A stretch of 64,000 bases of DNA from Arion vulgaris (GCA_020796225.1 CM036753.1:85284941-85348940); one strand, 5' to 3'; positions 10,651 to 22,287 are shown, counted from the stretch's first letter. Notes: a model not told the origin generated them from the letters alone. Translations and numbers: made by a program.

Positions 10651-11312
10651 AGTGATTAATACATAGTCATCAACATCTCGCGTAAAGCATATTGGCAGTC
10701 TCTGTGGCGAAGTGATTAATACATAGTCATCAACATCTCGCGTAAAGCATATTGGCAGTCTCTGTGGCGAAGTGATTAATACATAGTCATCAACATCTCG
10801 CGTAAAGCATATTGGCAGTCTCTGTGGCGAAGTGGTTAATACATAGTCATCAACATCTCGCGTAAAGTATATTGGCAGTCTCTGTGGCGAAGTGATTAAT
10901 ACATAGTCATCAACATCTCGCGTAAAGCATATTGGCAGTCTCTGTGGCGAAGTGGTTAATACATAGTCATCAACATCTCGCGTAAAGCATATTGGCAGTC
11001 TCTGTGGCGAAGTGATTAATACATAGTCATCAACATCTCGCGTAAAGCATATTGGCAGTCTCTGTGGCGAAGTGGTTAATACATAGTCATCAACATCTCG
11101 CGTAAAGCATATTGACAGTCTCTGTGGCGAAGTGATTAATACATAGTCATCAACATCTCGCGTAAAGCATATTGGCAGTCTCTGTGCGAAGTGTTAATAC
11201 ATAGTCATCAACATCTCGCGTAAGATATTGGCAGTCTCTGTGGCGAAGTGATTAATACATAGTCATCAACATCTCGCGTAAAGCATATTGGCAGTCTCTG
11301 TGGCGAAGTGAT
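10651..11312. repeat. 60-bp satellite that contains the SINE-1 head
   Basis: About eleven copies of a 60-base unit: agtgattaatacatagtcat, caacatctcgcgtaaagcat, attggcagtctctgtggcga. The last copy runs straight into SINE-1, whose first bases (ctctgtggcgaagtgattaa) are part of every unit. An A-box-like tggcgaagtgg/a therefore recurs every 60 bp. Copies from 10771 to 11131 alternate gtgatt and gtggtt, suggesting a 120-bp dimeric order. Two copies near 11185-11230 carry several 1-base deletions. Confidence 0.95.
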
Positions 11313-11810
11313 TAAGCTTTTGCCTTGTGTTTCGAAGGTCGTGGGCTCGAATCCAGACCGAGTCGTTCTGTTCACGAGAGCATTTTTTTCAGAGATTGCT
11401 GGAATTGTTGTTGGAGCTACGGTGTTCGTGCTTTGTGTAATACTCTCAGCAGGTGGCGTGCCATTTCTACGGAGAGGACCGAACAAAATGGGTAAAACCC
11501 GGTGTAATGATGTAAATCCTTCGGCGTCCGAGTGGCTACCGCGGGCCCAAATTTGGGGTGTAAAGAATAGAACCGCTGTTACCTGCCACGCATGTCGTAA
11601 GAGGCGACTAAGGCGGTTTGGCTGAAATCGGATGCACATGTCCTAAACGTGTAGAAGTCTATGCGTGTAGGGGCCTACCAAACCAATGTGCAACGTATAC
11701 ACGTTCTTGGCAAAGATCAACCATATCACAAAGAGTGATTAAAATTGGTCGTAAAGAACGAACACAAAGAAGAAGAATCCTTCGGCTTTAAACTTAAAAT
11801 ATTTTTTTTT
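11301..11810 (+). mobile_element. SINE-1 copy carrying a nested SINE-5
   Basis: The head has tggcgaagtgattaagc and gtgggctcgaatccagac. The body gttggagctacggtgttcgt, gctttgtgtaatactctcag, caggtggcgtgccatttcta and ggtaaaacccggtgtaatg aligns with the other SINE-1 copies. It is interrupted at 11525 and resumes at 11776 with atccttcggctttaaactt, followed by an A/T-rich tail. Its 5' edge is fused to the 60-bp satellite. Confidence 0.85.
11526..11775 (+). mobile_element. SINE-5 nested in SINE-1
   Basis: Flanked by the 11-mer aatccttcggc at 11515-11525 and 11776-11786, a perfect target-site duplication inside SINE-1. Core blocks: gcatgtcgtaagaggcgact, gctgaaatcggatgcacatg, cgtatacacgttcttggc, atatcacaaagagtgatt. 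The tail is gaacgaacacaaagaagaag. It is the clearest definition of the SINE-5 borders in the window, although its first 35 bases differ from the other copies. Confidence 0.85.
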
Positions 11811-12410
11811 TAAAAAATCCTGTTCTCCTTCGGGTAGTTAGTAAAATTCATTTTGCCAATGCCAAAATATAGATAAATGTTTGTTCTACTGTTAAACGTA
11901 AACATTATATAGAACAAATCCGTTAATATTACTGACAAATACAATCTCTGATTAGCTTAATTATTCATTCAGCCGGCCTTAGATACACGGAATATTGCAA
12001 CATAATCTATTCATTCAGCCGGCCTCAGATACACGGAATATTGCAACATAATCTATGTAAATATTATTAATGTATACGATCTATCGAAGCCATGTGTATC
12101 CACTTAATCGAACCGAGTTACCGCTTATTCAGAACAAACTGATTTTATCCATGCTATTCTCTTGAAAGGGATGTTTGCTTATTTTTAGGGGATCTAACAA
12201 CTGTTTATTCCTGGCAAACTTTTTCTAATGAATCATCTTTAAAACATGTCATGAATTATTGTCAACACGAATTAGCAAATTATATTATTATTATTATTAT
12301 TGTTATCTCTTCATTATGATTATTCTCATGGATCTCGTTAAGATCAATTTTTCATGAAGCGTCACTAACTTACACATTTACGTTAGAGAAACATTAGATG
12401 TTGAATATTA
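11811..12410. other. spacer with a 46-bp tandem duplication
   Basis: Bases 11963-12008 and 12009-12054 are two copies of a 46-mer starting attcattcagccggcct, differing at one position (ttag/tcag). A short (TTA)n lies near 12285. Nothing else recognised. Confidence 0.8.
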
Positions 12411-12414
12411 GGAG

Positions 12415-13520
12415 GTTTATTTCAGGAATTTGTTGAATATAACATAGGAAGGATATCAATAATTTGTGAATATAACACATGGCATATATCACTAATTTGT
12501 GAATATAACACACGGCATATATCAATAATTTGTTGAATATAACACATGGCATATATCAATAATTTGTTGAATATAACACATGGCATATATCAATAATTTG
12601 TTGAATATAACACATGGCATATATCAATAATATGTTGAATTATATACAGCATATATCAATAATTTGTTTGAATATAACATCCATATATCACTAATTTGTG
12701 AATATAACAATGTATATCAATAATTTGTTGAATATAACACATGGCATATATCAATAATTTGTTGAATATAACACATGGCATATATCAATAATTTGTTGAA
12801 TATAACACACGACATATATCAATAATTTGTTGAATATAACACACGACATATATCAATAATTTGTTGAATATAACACACGGCATATATCAATAATTTGTTG
12901 AATATAACACACGGCATATATCAATAATTTGTTGAATATAACACACGGCATATATCAATAATTTGTTGAATATAACACACGGCATATATCAATAATTTGT
13001 TGAATATAACACATGGCATATATCAATAATTTGTTGAATATAACACACGGCATATATCAATAATTTGTTGAATATAACACACGGCATATATCAATAATTT
13101 GTTGAATATAACACATGGCATATATCAATAATTTGTTGAATATAACACATGGCATATATCAATAATTTGTTGAATATAACACACGACATATATCAATAAT
13201 TTGTTGAATATAACACATGGCATATATCACTAATTTGTGAATATAACACATGTCATATATCAATAATTTGTTGAATATAACACATGGCATATATCAATAA
13301 TTTGTTGAATATAACACACGGCATATATCACTAATTTGTGAATATAACACACGGCATATATCAATAATTTGTTGAATATAACACATGGCATATATCAATA
13401 ATTTGTTGAATATAACACACGACATATATCAATAATTTGTTGAATATAACACATGGCATATATCAATAATTTGTTGAATATAACACAGGAAGGATATCAA
13501 TAATAAGTGAATTTAACATA
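12415..13520. repeat. 34-bp tandem array
   Basis: About 32 copies of catatatcaataatttgttg followed by aatataacacatgg. Three spacer variants recur: acacatggc, acacacggc and acacacgac. A shorter form (actaatttgtgaatataac) appears at several places. Every unit has stops, so no frame is open. Confidence 0.95.
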
Positions 13521-13776
13521 TGATAGATGTAAAGAATGTGTGTCTTGTTTCTTTTCATTGTCCTTATACTTTTCTTTTCTATGTTTCCAGTTTTAGTGTT
13601 TATTTCGTTTCTTTATGATTCCCATTTTTTATCATGACCATTGAGATATTCGTATGTGACGCTTCCTCCCCGCCAAAAATAGCTGACACAATCCATTTCT
13701 GGGAAGATCTTTTTGTTTTGTTTTTTAATCTGCTCTTTAGACAGTTGCATTTCTCTGCTGATGAGATCTATCTTCC

Positions 13777-14121
13777 GTGTTTGCCTGGAGTCATCCTAAT
13801 CTAGATAATTTCAGCCTTCTGTCGTCTTGCTCACCATCCCGGGCTTCTGTGCAGGGTGAACTCCCTGGACATTATAGTTTGATCCTCATGTGTGTGGAAA
13901 GTATCGTAGAAGTAGAAGACAAGAAAAAGATGTCCTCCTCAAGGGAGAGAGAAGACTGCTTTTGTGTCGTAGCTGGCGGATGGGTTGATTGCAGCCAGAG
14001 CATTTACCACTCGCAGGTGGGTTCTGCGCTGTCAGTTTGTAGGGCATCATCCTGCTCCCCGTCCTTTGTCTGGCCTGTCACATTCAGTATGTCCGGTTTG
14101 GTTAGACCTGCCAAGAGTTAG
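13777..14121 (+). other. 114-codon open frame of unknown nature
   Basis: An ATG-initiated frame of 114 codons has fairly balanced composition (Ser/Cys/Val rich) and lies outside any microsatellite. It has no domain I recognise. Another frame over 13985-14188 gives RVRLPPTYSGGSSRHT, and this phrase recurs in degraded form in each copy of the following 76-bp repeat. I suspect the whole of 13777-14340 is part of a repetitive element, not a host gene. There is no splice or promoter evidence either way. Confidence 0.25.
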
Positions 14122-14340
14122 GCTACCACCGACATATTCTGGAGGATCATCAAGACACACACAAACATACACCCTACAACCACGATAAGGTACGGAGTTA
14201 GACTCCCGTCGACATTGTCTGAAGGATCATCAAGACACACAGGCCCTTCTACCACGATAAGGTACAGAGTTAGACTCTCAGCGACATTGCCTGAACGATC
14301 ATCAAGACACACAAACTCTCTAACAACAATAAGGTAGGGG
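14122..14340. repeat. three diverged copies of a 76-bp unit
   Basis: Each unit carries gacat, then gaaggatcatcaagacacac, then accacgataaggtac and gagttagactc. Copies begin near 14130, 14208 and 14281. Divergence is high, so the array is older than its neighbours. Confidence 0.85.
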
Positions 14341-15265
14341 CTAATATGGAGGGACTCACGTTTTTGAAAAGACAGATATGTCTGTCAGTAATTTTTTGAC
14401 CGAATTTATTCCTGAATGCAATTCGTATTTCACACAATTTGTATCTTGTACTTGATCAAGACTCGTTGATCGATACGTCGATTTAGTCTGTTATTATATT
14501 TTGTAAAAACTACCATATTTCGTGTATTTTTTTATACTTGGTATTGGAGCTGTCACAAAGAAGAGAAACATCGATCTGTCGTGAAGGTTTGCGCTGGGAC
14601 AGAGAATCCTTACGCTCTAGACAAGCTAATAGTGTTTGTGAGGCTTGTTACGGCCTGAGTGACAATACACCATTTCGGATCAGCGTATTGATCCCTGACG
14701 TAGCAGCCTAGAACCGTATTAGAAAGTAAGGAGATCAAACATTCCCTGTCTTAGTGAGCTGTCCCCGTCTTGTCATACTCAAGTCTGATCTGTTTGCTCG
14801 GAGTTTGAGAAATGAGGATATAATTGCCATTGATTCCTCGTTCCTCATTAACTCATTATATATCCTGGCACGGCTTATTATTACAACGTGCGCGCACGCA
14901 CACATACACACATACGAACCCCTACAAGCTCTCTCACGAACATATGAACCCATACAAACACTCACTCATACATACAAATATTCCTTTCTGTATGTCTTCG
15001 TTTCTTCCATCACTGCGTTTTATTAGTCTAATCTGTTTCCTAACATATCAATCCTTAAGAAACATTTTTAGCTTTACATTAAACCTGTTTGTTTATTTAG
15101 TTTTGTGAACACCTTCTTGCTTACTACTGCGTTTTCTTTTTTTTTCTCTGCACATTCTTTCTATTCCCCATATTTCTTTTATTTCTTTCCCCCGTTATCT
15201 GAAATCGTGTTCTGTATATTCTAAAACTATATTGAATTATCTTCTGCAAGTCCCAGCTTCCCACA
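14341..15265. other. unassigned spacer with CA-rich stretch
   Basis: A purine/pyrimidine-alternating CA-rich stretch (14886-14980) gives open frames on both strands. No gene or element recognised. Confidence 0.4.
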
Positions 15266-15267
15266 CC

Positions 15268-15446
15268 CTTCTTCATATCGGTTCCATTCAATTCTTCATA
15301 TCGGTTCCACACAATTCTTCATATCTGTCCACCAATTCTTCATATCGGTTCCACGCAATTCTTCATATCGGTTCCACACAATTCTTCATATCGGTTCCAC
15401 ACAATTCTTCATATCGGTTCCACACAATTCTTCATATCGGTTCCAA
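15268..15446. repeat. 23-bp tandem array
   Basis: About seven copies of ttcttcatatcggttccaca plus caa, with one shortened copy (ctgtccacca). Open frames here arise from the repeat. Confidence 0.9.
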
Positions 15447-16128
15447 ATCATTTCTAAAAGTAAATCTCTTGCTCTGAATCTCTTCCCCTGTTCATCCCAC
15501 AGTTTCTTGTGTTTCTATTTCTCTAATTACGGTGCTACATTATTAAATAGCACCGTCTTAACACACCTGTCCGGCGGGTTTAAATAACACGTGTCCAAGA
15601 TTCCGGTCACACCGTCAGTAATTAGGTAACAAAGAGACATTACTTTTCTTATTTTTTTAAATTATTATTTTCCTAGTTTTTTTTCTATTGCTGCCACTCT
15701 ATTTTCTTCTTCTTCCATTCCAAATTTCACAGCAATCCCTTCAAACATACACATACACACACATACATACATACATACATACATACACACGTATACACAC
15801 TCACACACACACACACGTACATTATTATGCCGTTGTTAATAGTTACAATTAAACTGTGCTTAGTTTTATCTCTTAGTTTTTAGCCTTAAATTTGTTACAA
15901 AAAATATATACTGTTTTCGTTGCACAAAACATTGTTGTGAATAATGATTCATTTTTCTAACATAGACCGTTTTTGTTGTTGACATAACAATGTTGTCTTT
16001 ATTCTCTGTGAGTAAATTTGTTTGCATTTGAAAGAACATCAATATGGTGATCTTCAAGAACAATTATTCTATTAGGAAGAACACTATTTCTTCTATGATC
16101 TATAGTCCCACTTCTCTCTCTTCTTTCA
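15447..16128. other. spacer with (CATA)n/(CA)n microsatellite
   Basis: Microsatellite at about 15745-15832. The remainder is AT-rich with nothing recognised. Confidence 0.6.
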
Positions 16129-16350
16129 CCGGACACATCGCCGAAGGATAAGCACCAGAGCTTCATGTTTTTAAATTGAAAGTAACCACTGGCTGAAACC
16201 GGACACATCGTCGAAGGATAAGCACCAGAGCTTCATGTTTTCTAAATTTACCCACTAAACGACAGTAATTATAAATATAGTTATTTTTTAATTGAAAGTA
16301 ACCACTGGCTGAAACCGGACACATCGTCGAAGGATAAGCACCAGAGCTTC
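16129..16350. repeat. three copies of a 36-bp block with unequal spacers
   Basis: The block ccggacacatcgtcgaagga followed by taagcaccagagcttc starts at 16129, 16199 and 16315. Copies 2 and 3 are preceded by ttgaaagtaaccactggctg. The longer last spacer contains an extra AT-rich segment, so the tandem run has been interrupted. Confidence 0.9.
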
Positions 16351-16672
16351 AAATGGTGATGAAGATGTAAAGTAAAACACACCAATGCTAAGGCTGCATG
16401 AATCAGATTTCCACATGAATAGAATTTATGGGGAGGTCTGGTACATCGGTCTGGGGTGATCGCGAGAGAGAGAGAGAGAGAATTGAAAGTAACAACTTTC
16501 TGGCAAAATGTGAAATTTGACGAGTTAATTCAATATTATTGAGTTTCACCTTTGTCGCAGTCACTTTCTCTGTCCCTAGTGTCTTCTCAAAATTGATTGT
16601 GTCCTATTACACAAACTATTGTCTTATTATTGCTCAATGCATTTAATGCAGGCAGTTATTCATAGTTTGAAA
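16351..16672. other. spacer with a short (GA)n
   Basis: (GA)n near 16462-16482; otherwise nothing recognised up to the hAT element at 16673. Confidence 0.5.
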
Positions 16673-16836
16673 CAGAGGTGGCCGTCATTAAGTTCCAGTG
16701 GGGCCGGACCCCACCAAAAATAATGTGTAACATGTATTTATTATTTTATAAATTAGAAAATAACAACCCAAATCCATGATTTTTCCAAAAATATTTATCT
16801 GGCCCCACCAGTAAAAATGGTCACGAGCCGCCACTG
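16673..16836. mobile_element. hAT-like non-autonomous element N1 with 8-bp target duplication
   Basis: The 164-bp element has imperfect terminal inverted repeats (cagaggtggccgtcattaag at left; cacgagccgccactg at right). A second inner pair is gtggggccggaccccacc / ggccccaccag. It is bracketed by a perfect 8-mer gtttgaaa at 16665-16672 and 16837-16844, the size typical of hAT insertions. It aligns with 45695-45860 and 22883-23283. No coding capacity. Confidence 0.9.
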
Positions 16837-17126
16837 GTTTGAAACTATTAAAATTGCAATAATTATACAAAATAAATAATACAAAGAGTAGCAAAAAGAT
16901 GTTTCATTGGATTTTTATTAAAGACGTGAGTGTTAGAAACATTGAAAATATGAACAGCATTGGAACGCTTAGAATATTTGTGACTCCAGTTCTGAGTTTC
17001 ATATCATGCGCTTTATGTAACAATAAACAGACTCTTGATACGGCATGGAGAATTTGTTATTTTGTCATTTCCTTGTTTCTTTTCTTTTTTTTTAAGGTGT
17101 CATTTTCATGTTCCGTTCATCACTAA

Positions 17127-19040
17127 CAGCATCACAGCTTTAAGGTCTCTACTTGATAGCAGAACAGCAACACGGCTTTAAGGTCTCTACTTGATAGCAG
17201 AACAGCAACATGGCTTTAAGGTCTCTACTTGATAGCAGAACAGTATCATGGCTTTAAGGTCTCTACTTGATAGCAGAACAGCAACACGGCTTTAAGGTCT
17301 CTGCTTGATAGCAGAACAGTATCACAGCTTTAAGGTCTCAGCTTGATAGCAGAACAGCAACACGGCTTTAAGGTCTCTGCTTGATAGCAGAACAGTATCA
17401 CAGCTTTAAGGTCTCTACTTGATAGCAGAACAGTAACACGGCTTTAAGGTCTCTACTTGATAGCAGAACACACTACGGCTTTAAGGTCTCTGCTTGATAG
17501 CAGAACAGCAACACGGCTTTAAGGTCTCTGCTTGATAGCAGAACAGCAACACGGCTTTAAGGTCTCTACTTGATAGCAGAACAGTATCACAGCTTTAAGG
17601 TCTCTGCTTGATAGCAGAACAGCAACACGGCTTTAAGGTCTCTACTTGATAGCAGAACAGTATCACAGCTTTAAGGTCTCTGCTTGATAGCAGAACAGCA
17701 ACATGGCTTTAAGGTCTCTACTTGATAGCAGAACAGTATCACAGCTTTAAGGTCTCAGCTTGATAGCAGAACAGACATGGCTTTAAGGTCTCTGTGATAG
17801 CAGAACAGTATCAGCTTTAAGGTCTCTCTTGATAGCAGAACAGTAACAGGCTTTAAGGTCTCTGCTTGATAGCAGAACAGCATATCACGGCTTTAAGGTC
17901 TCTGCTTGATAGCAGAACAGCAACACGGCTTTAAGGTCTCTACTTGATAGCAAAACAGTATCACAGCTTTAAGGTCTCTGCTTGATAGCAGAACAGCAAC
18001 ACGGCTTTAAGGTCTCTACTTGATAGCAAAACAGCAACACGGCTTTAAGGTCTCTACTTGATAGCAAACAGTATCACGGCTTTAAGGTCTCTGCTTCATA
18101 GCAGAACAGCAACACGGCTTTAAGGTCTCTGCTTGATAGCAGAACAGTATCACAGCTTTAAGGTCTCTACTTGATAGCAGAACAGATCACGGCTTTAAGG
18201 TCTCTCTTGATAGCAGAACAATCACGGCTTTAAGGTCTCTGCTTGATAGCAGAACAATATCATGGCTTTAAGGTCTCTGCTTGATAGCAGAACAAACAGG
18301 CTTTAAGGTCTCTCTTGATAGCAGAACAGTATCAGGCTTTAAGGTCTCTAGCTTGATAGCAGAACAGACACGCTTTAGTCTCTACTTGATAGCAGAACAG
18401 CACATGGCTTTAGGTCTCTCTTGATAGCAGAACAGTATCAGCTAGCTTTAAGGTCTCTTCTTGATAGCAGAACAGTATCACGGCTTTAGGTCTCTGTGAT
18501 AGCAGAACAGTATCACAGCTTTAAGGTCTCTGTTTGATAGCAGAACAGTATCACAGCTTTAAGGTCTCTACTTGATAGCAGAACAGAACTGGCTTTGAGG
18601 TGTCTCTGCTTGATAGCAGAACAGTATCACCGCTTTGAGGTCTCTGCTTGATAGCAGAACACAACATGGCTTTGAGAGTCTCTACTTGATAGCAGAACAG
18701 TATCACGGCTTTGAGGTGTCTGCTTGATAGCAGAAACACAACACGGCTTTAAGGTCTCTGCTTGAAGCAGAACAGATATCACAGCTTTGAGGTGTCTCTG
18801 TTTGATAGCAGAACAGTATCATGCTTTGAGGTGTCTGCTTGATAGCAGAACAAAACAGGCTTTAAGGTCTCTACTTGACAGCAGAACAATATCAGGCTTT
18901 GAGGTGTCTCTACTTGATAGCAAAACAGTATCAGCTTTAAGGTCTCTGCTTGATAGCAAAACAGTATCATGGCTTTAAGGTCTCTGCTTGATAGTAAAAC
19001 AGTATCATGGCCTTAAGGTCTCTGCTTGATAGCAGAATAA
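17127..19040. repeat. 38-bp tandem array
   Basis: About 50 copies of acacggctttaaggtctcta followed by cttgatagcagaacagca. Alternative joints (cagtatcacagc, cagcaacacggc) recur in mixed order. From about 17760, and mainly between 18180 and 18960, many copies lose one to four bases at scattered places, and ctttaagg shifts to ctttgagg. Open frames on both strands near 18550-18980 are artefacts of this array. Confidence 0.95.
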
Positions 19041-19440
19041 GTTAAGGAAGAAATGTGCTTCCGTAAATATATATGCATTTATTAGGTTCATAATTTTACT
19101 TACGGGAGTAACGTGTTATAAGCACTCGAGTAAAGATATCACTATTTATGTCACTCTAAAATACCAACAGCAGTTTTGTCCGGTAGGGCGCTACCAACTA
19201 TCAAACAGAGTAGTGGTTCGATTTCGAGTACTCCCATTTCGAGTACTCCCATTCTATTTGTATAGTGTATATGTTTCCATAAAGCTTCAAGTATTTGAAT
19301 TTGAATTGCTAATTATAATTAAAAATAACTTTTGATTCAATTGGTAGAAATTCGAATATTTATTTATGTCATGCGTCATCTCGGCATCTTCAGTCATTAT
19401 ATGAGCGCACTTAGGGCTGACCTATGTACAAGAGTCAGAA
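19041..19440. other. spacer with a possible tRNA-like SINE head
   Basis: Near 19175-19235, ttgtccggtagggcgctacc and gtagtggttcgatttcgag resemble A- and B-box regions of a tRNA-derived SINE. No target duplication or second copy is seen. A 15-mer near 19232-19252 (tttcgagtactccca) is duplicated in tandem. Confidence 0.3.
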
Positions 19441-19444
19441 GTGT

Positions 19445-19795
19445 CTAGCAAAGTGTTCATTGCAACCAATGTGCAACCCTCAACCGTATCTATCAATGTA
19501 TTCATTGCAACCAATGTGCAACCCACAACCTTATCTTATCCATCAATGTGTTTGTTACGACCGATGTGCAACCCTCAACCGTATCTATCAATGTATTCAT
19601 TGCAACCAATGTGCAACCCACAACCTTATCTTATCCATCAATGTGTTTGTTACGACCGATGTGCAACCCTCAACCGTATCTATCAATGTATTCATTGCAA
19701 CCAATGTGCAACCCACAACCTTATCTTATCCATCAATGTGTTTGTTACGACTGATGTGCAACCCTCAACCGTTTCCAACATAGTGTTCGTTGCGA
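19445..19795. repeat. 95-bp tandem array of two half-units
   Basis: gtgcaaccctcaaccgt recurs at 19471, 19566, 19661 and 19756, an exact 95-base period. Each unit is itself two related halves of 45 and 50 bases (gtgcaaccct... and gtgcaaccca...), so the array grew from a dimer. Because 95 is not a multiple of 3, three frames read through in turn, each rich in Cys, Asn and Pro. No gene. Confidence 0.95.
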
Positions 19796-20431
19796 CGTTT
19801 TTTAAGTATGTATAAACTTAGAGTTTGATGAAATTAAGCTATTGTAAAGCTGTTTGTACGGCTCTCTACGCTTTACGTAATTAATGCTTCCAAAAGGAGC
19901 GACAGTCGCCGATACAGTGTTGATTCAGTGTCGGTACAGAAGTTAAGAAGATTGTAATGATCAATAGTGAGTATTTAAATTGGAATGAAATATTTTTTTC
20001 CAAATGAAAGAATAATACGTATATCTAGCAATCAAATTATGTAATCAAGATTAACTCAATCATTAGATATCCTTAGCAACACTGGCTGTAGATGTTTGTT
20101 CTAAAAAAAGTTAATAAATTCCAGAGGAACATTTTTGTTATATTTATTATTCAATTAAAATCAGTGACATTCTTAAATCAGTTTTCAGAAATAGTAGAAA
20201 GATAAAGAAATGATATAATAAATTATACTTGTTGTTTGAAATCGAAAAGTGTTTGAAAACAACCAACAACGACAATAACAAATCAAAATAAAACTGATAG
20301 TTTTTAGTTTAAAATTGAAAGAAATGTACATTAACAATATGAGATAATCTAAACGACATATAATAAATATAGGAAGTCTTGGGGACAACAATCATGATAG
20401 GACTGAGGTTACCATCTGGCATCATCTAGAA
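19796..20431. other. unassigned spacer
   Basis: AT-rich, no element or gene recognised. Confidence 0.4.
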
Positions 20432-20500
20432 CAGCGCTGTTCAACTCGGTGCCCGCGGGAGCTATGGCGCCCGTGTGATACAATATACATCAACAATATT
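20432..20500 (+). mobile_element. hAT-like N3, left-end fragment
   Basis: cagcgctgttcaactcggtg followed by agctatggcgcccgtgtgat matches the left ends of the N3 copies at 6572 and 37067. The remaining 270 bases and the right terminus are not detectable. Confidence 0.55.
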
Positions 20501-20964
20501 TTACCTAAAATGAAATGACACACTTTTGAAAACTATACTAGAGTTATATAAAGCCGACAAGAGATAAATAAAGAGATAAGGGAGAAAACATAAAGAGATG
20601 TCAAATAGCAGTTTGGTAGAATGCATTACCATGATAAGATATCAAATATTGGATATCAATTACAGCCAACTTTCAATGTGAAGATGATACTATATATAAT
20701 CTGTTTAAAAAGATGCGTAACAATGTGCTCATATGCCGAATACCAGTTAACCAGTTAAATGTAGTCATGCTGTTGACATTTAAACGTAGCCAAGGACGAG
20801 CTATTTTGTTCTCTATTCGATCGACAACAATTAGGAAATTTTACTCTCGATATAACTTGCCTTTACATATTTAAATTTCGATTGCATGACTACATGGTCG
20901 TAACATGACTAACATGAGATTCGCAAATCTCTCTCTTCTCTCTCTCTCTCCTCTCTATCTCCTC
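20501..20964. other. unassigned spacer with (CT)n
   Basis: CT-rich microsatellite at about 20928-20970, just outside the LINE remnant. Nothing else recognised. Confidence 0.4.
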
Positions 20965-21235
20965 TCTCGTGTGCACCGTAAGCCCTGATTGGGGCATATC
21001 CCTTCAACCAACTCATGCCAAGTCGTCAAATCTTTAGTTAACTCCTGCAGCTCCTTCTACATCTTCCATATATTGTTAATCTCTGCATCCAAATCTTGTC
21101 TCGATGTATATTTAAGACTTCCCTCTCTTTCATTTTCCATTCGGTTTCCAGAAAAGGACCCTTGTTATATTCCACTCGAGTTTTCTCAACGTGTGTCCTA
21201 TCCAGCGTCAATATTTTTCTTCCTTTCATGTTTCA
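20965..21235 (-). pseudogene. LINE C-terminal remnant (RTE-like), inverted copy
   Basis: The minus strand carries SLKYTSRQDLDAEINNIWKM, KELQELTKDLTTWHELVEG and CPNQG in degraded frames. This parallels the remnant at 2545-2935 (TWRRDLEAEINNIKK ... TWHDLVEG.CPNPG). It touches the 35-bp array at 21229. Confidence 0.75.
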
Positions 21236-22287
21236 TTTATATCTGTCGTGTTCTTTCCATAAAATTGTCATTTATATCTGTCGTGTTCTTTCCATTAACT
21301 TGTCATTTATATCTGTCGTGTTCTTTCCATAAACTTGTCATTTATATCTGTCGTGTTCTTTCCATAAACTTGTCATTTATATCTGTCGTGTTCTTTCCTT
21401 AAACTTTTCATTTATATCTGTCGTGTTCTTTCCATAAACTTGTCATTTATATCTGTCGTGTTCTTTCCATTAACTTGTCATTTATATCTGTTGTTTTCTT
21501 TCCTTTAACTTTTCATTTATATCTGTCGTGTTCTTTCCTTAAACTTTTCATTTACATCTGTCGTGTTCTTTCCTTAAACTTTTCATTTATATCTGTCGTG
21601 TTCTTTCTATAAACTTGTCATTTATATCTGTCGTGTTCTTTCCATAAAATTGTCATTTATATCTGTCGTGTTCTTTCCATAAACTTGTCATTTATATCTG
21701 TCGTGTTCTTTCCATTAACTTGTCATTTATATCTGTTGTGTTCTTTCCATAAACTTGTCATTTATATCTGTCGTGTTCTTTCCATAAACTTGTCATTTAT
21801 ATCTGTCGTGTTCTTTCCATTAACTTGTCATTTATATCTGTTGTTTTCTTTCCATAAACTTGTCATTTATATCTGTCGTGTTCTTTCCATAAACTTGTCA
21901 TTTATATCTGTCGTGTTCTTTCCATAAACTTGTCATTTATATCTGTCGTGTTCTTTCCATAAACTTGTCATTTATATATGTCGTGTTCTTTCCATAAACT
22001 TGTCATTTATATCTGTCGTGTTCTTTCCATAAACTTGTCATTTATATCTGTCGTGTTCTTTCCATAAACTTGTCATTTATATCTGTCGTGTTCTTTCCAT
22101 AAACTTGTCATTTATATCTGTCGTGTTCTTTCCATAAACTTGTCATTTATATCTGTCGTGTTCTTTCCATAAACTTGTCATTTATATCTGTCGTGTTCTT
22201 TCCATAAACTTGTCATTTATATCTGTCGTGTTCTTTCCATAAACTTGTCATTTATATCTGTCGTGTTCTTTCCATAAACTTGTCATT
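21229..22287. repeat. 35-bp tandem array
   Basis: About 30 copies of tcatttatatctgtcgtgtt followed by ctttccataaacttg. Copies after about 21870 are nearly uniform (one atatatg variant near 21971), whereas copies before that vary (ccttaaacttt, ccattaac, ttgttttc). This gradient is typical of homogenisation moving along an array. Open frames are artefacts. Confidence 0.95.

Noticed and set aside
11301..11785. A single composite 480-bp SINE
   Set aside because: The 11-bp duplication aatccttcggc shows SINE-5 inserted into SINE-1; the two halves also occur separately elsewhere.
7924..13520. CRISPR-like arrays
   Set aside because: Repeats are contiguous with no unique spacers, and the sequence is clearly eukaryotic with SINEs, LINEs and hAT-like elements.
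13757..13780. Hammerhead ribozyme at ctgctgatgagatct
   Set aside because: The CTGATGA-like box has no following stem and GAAA box at suitable spacing; the same holds for ctgatgaag near 1860.
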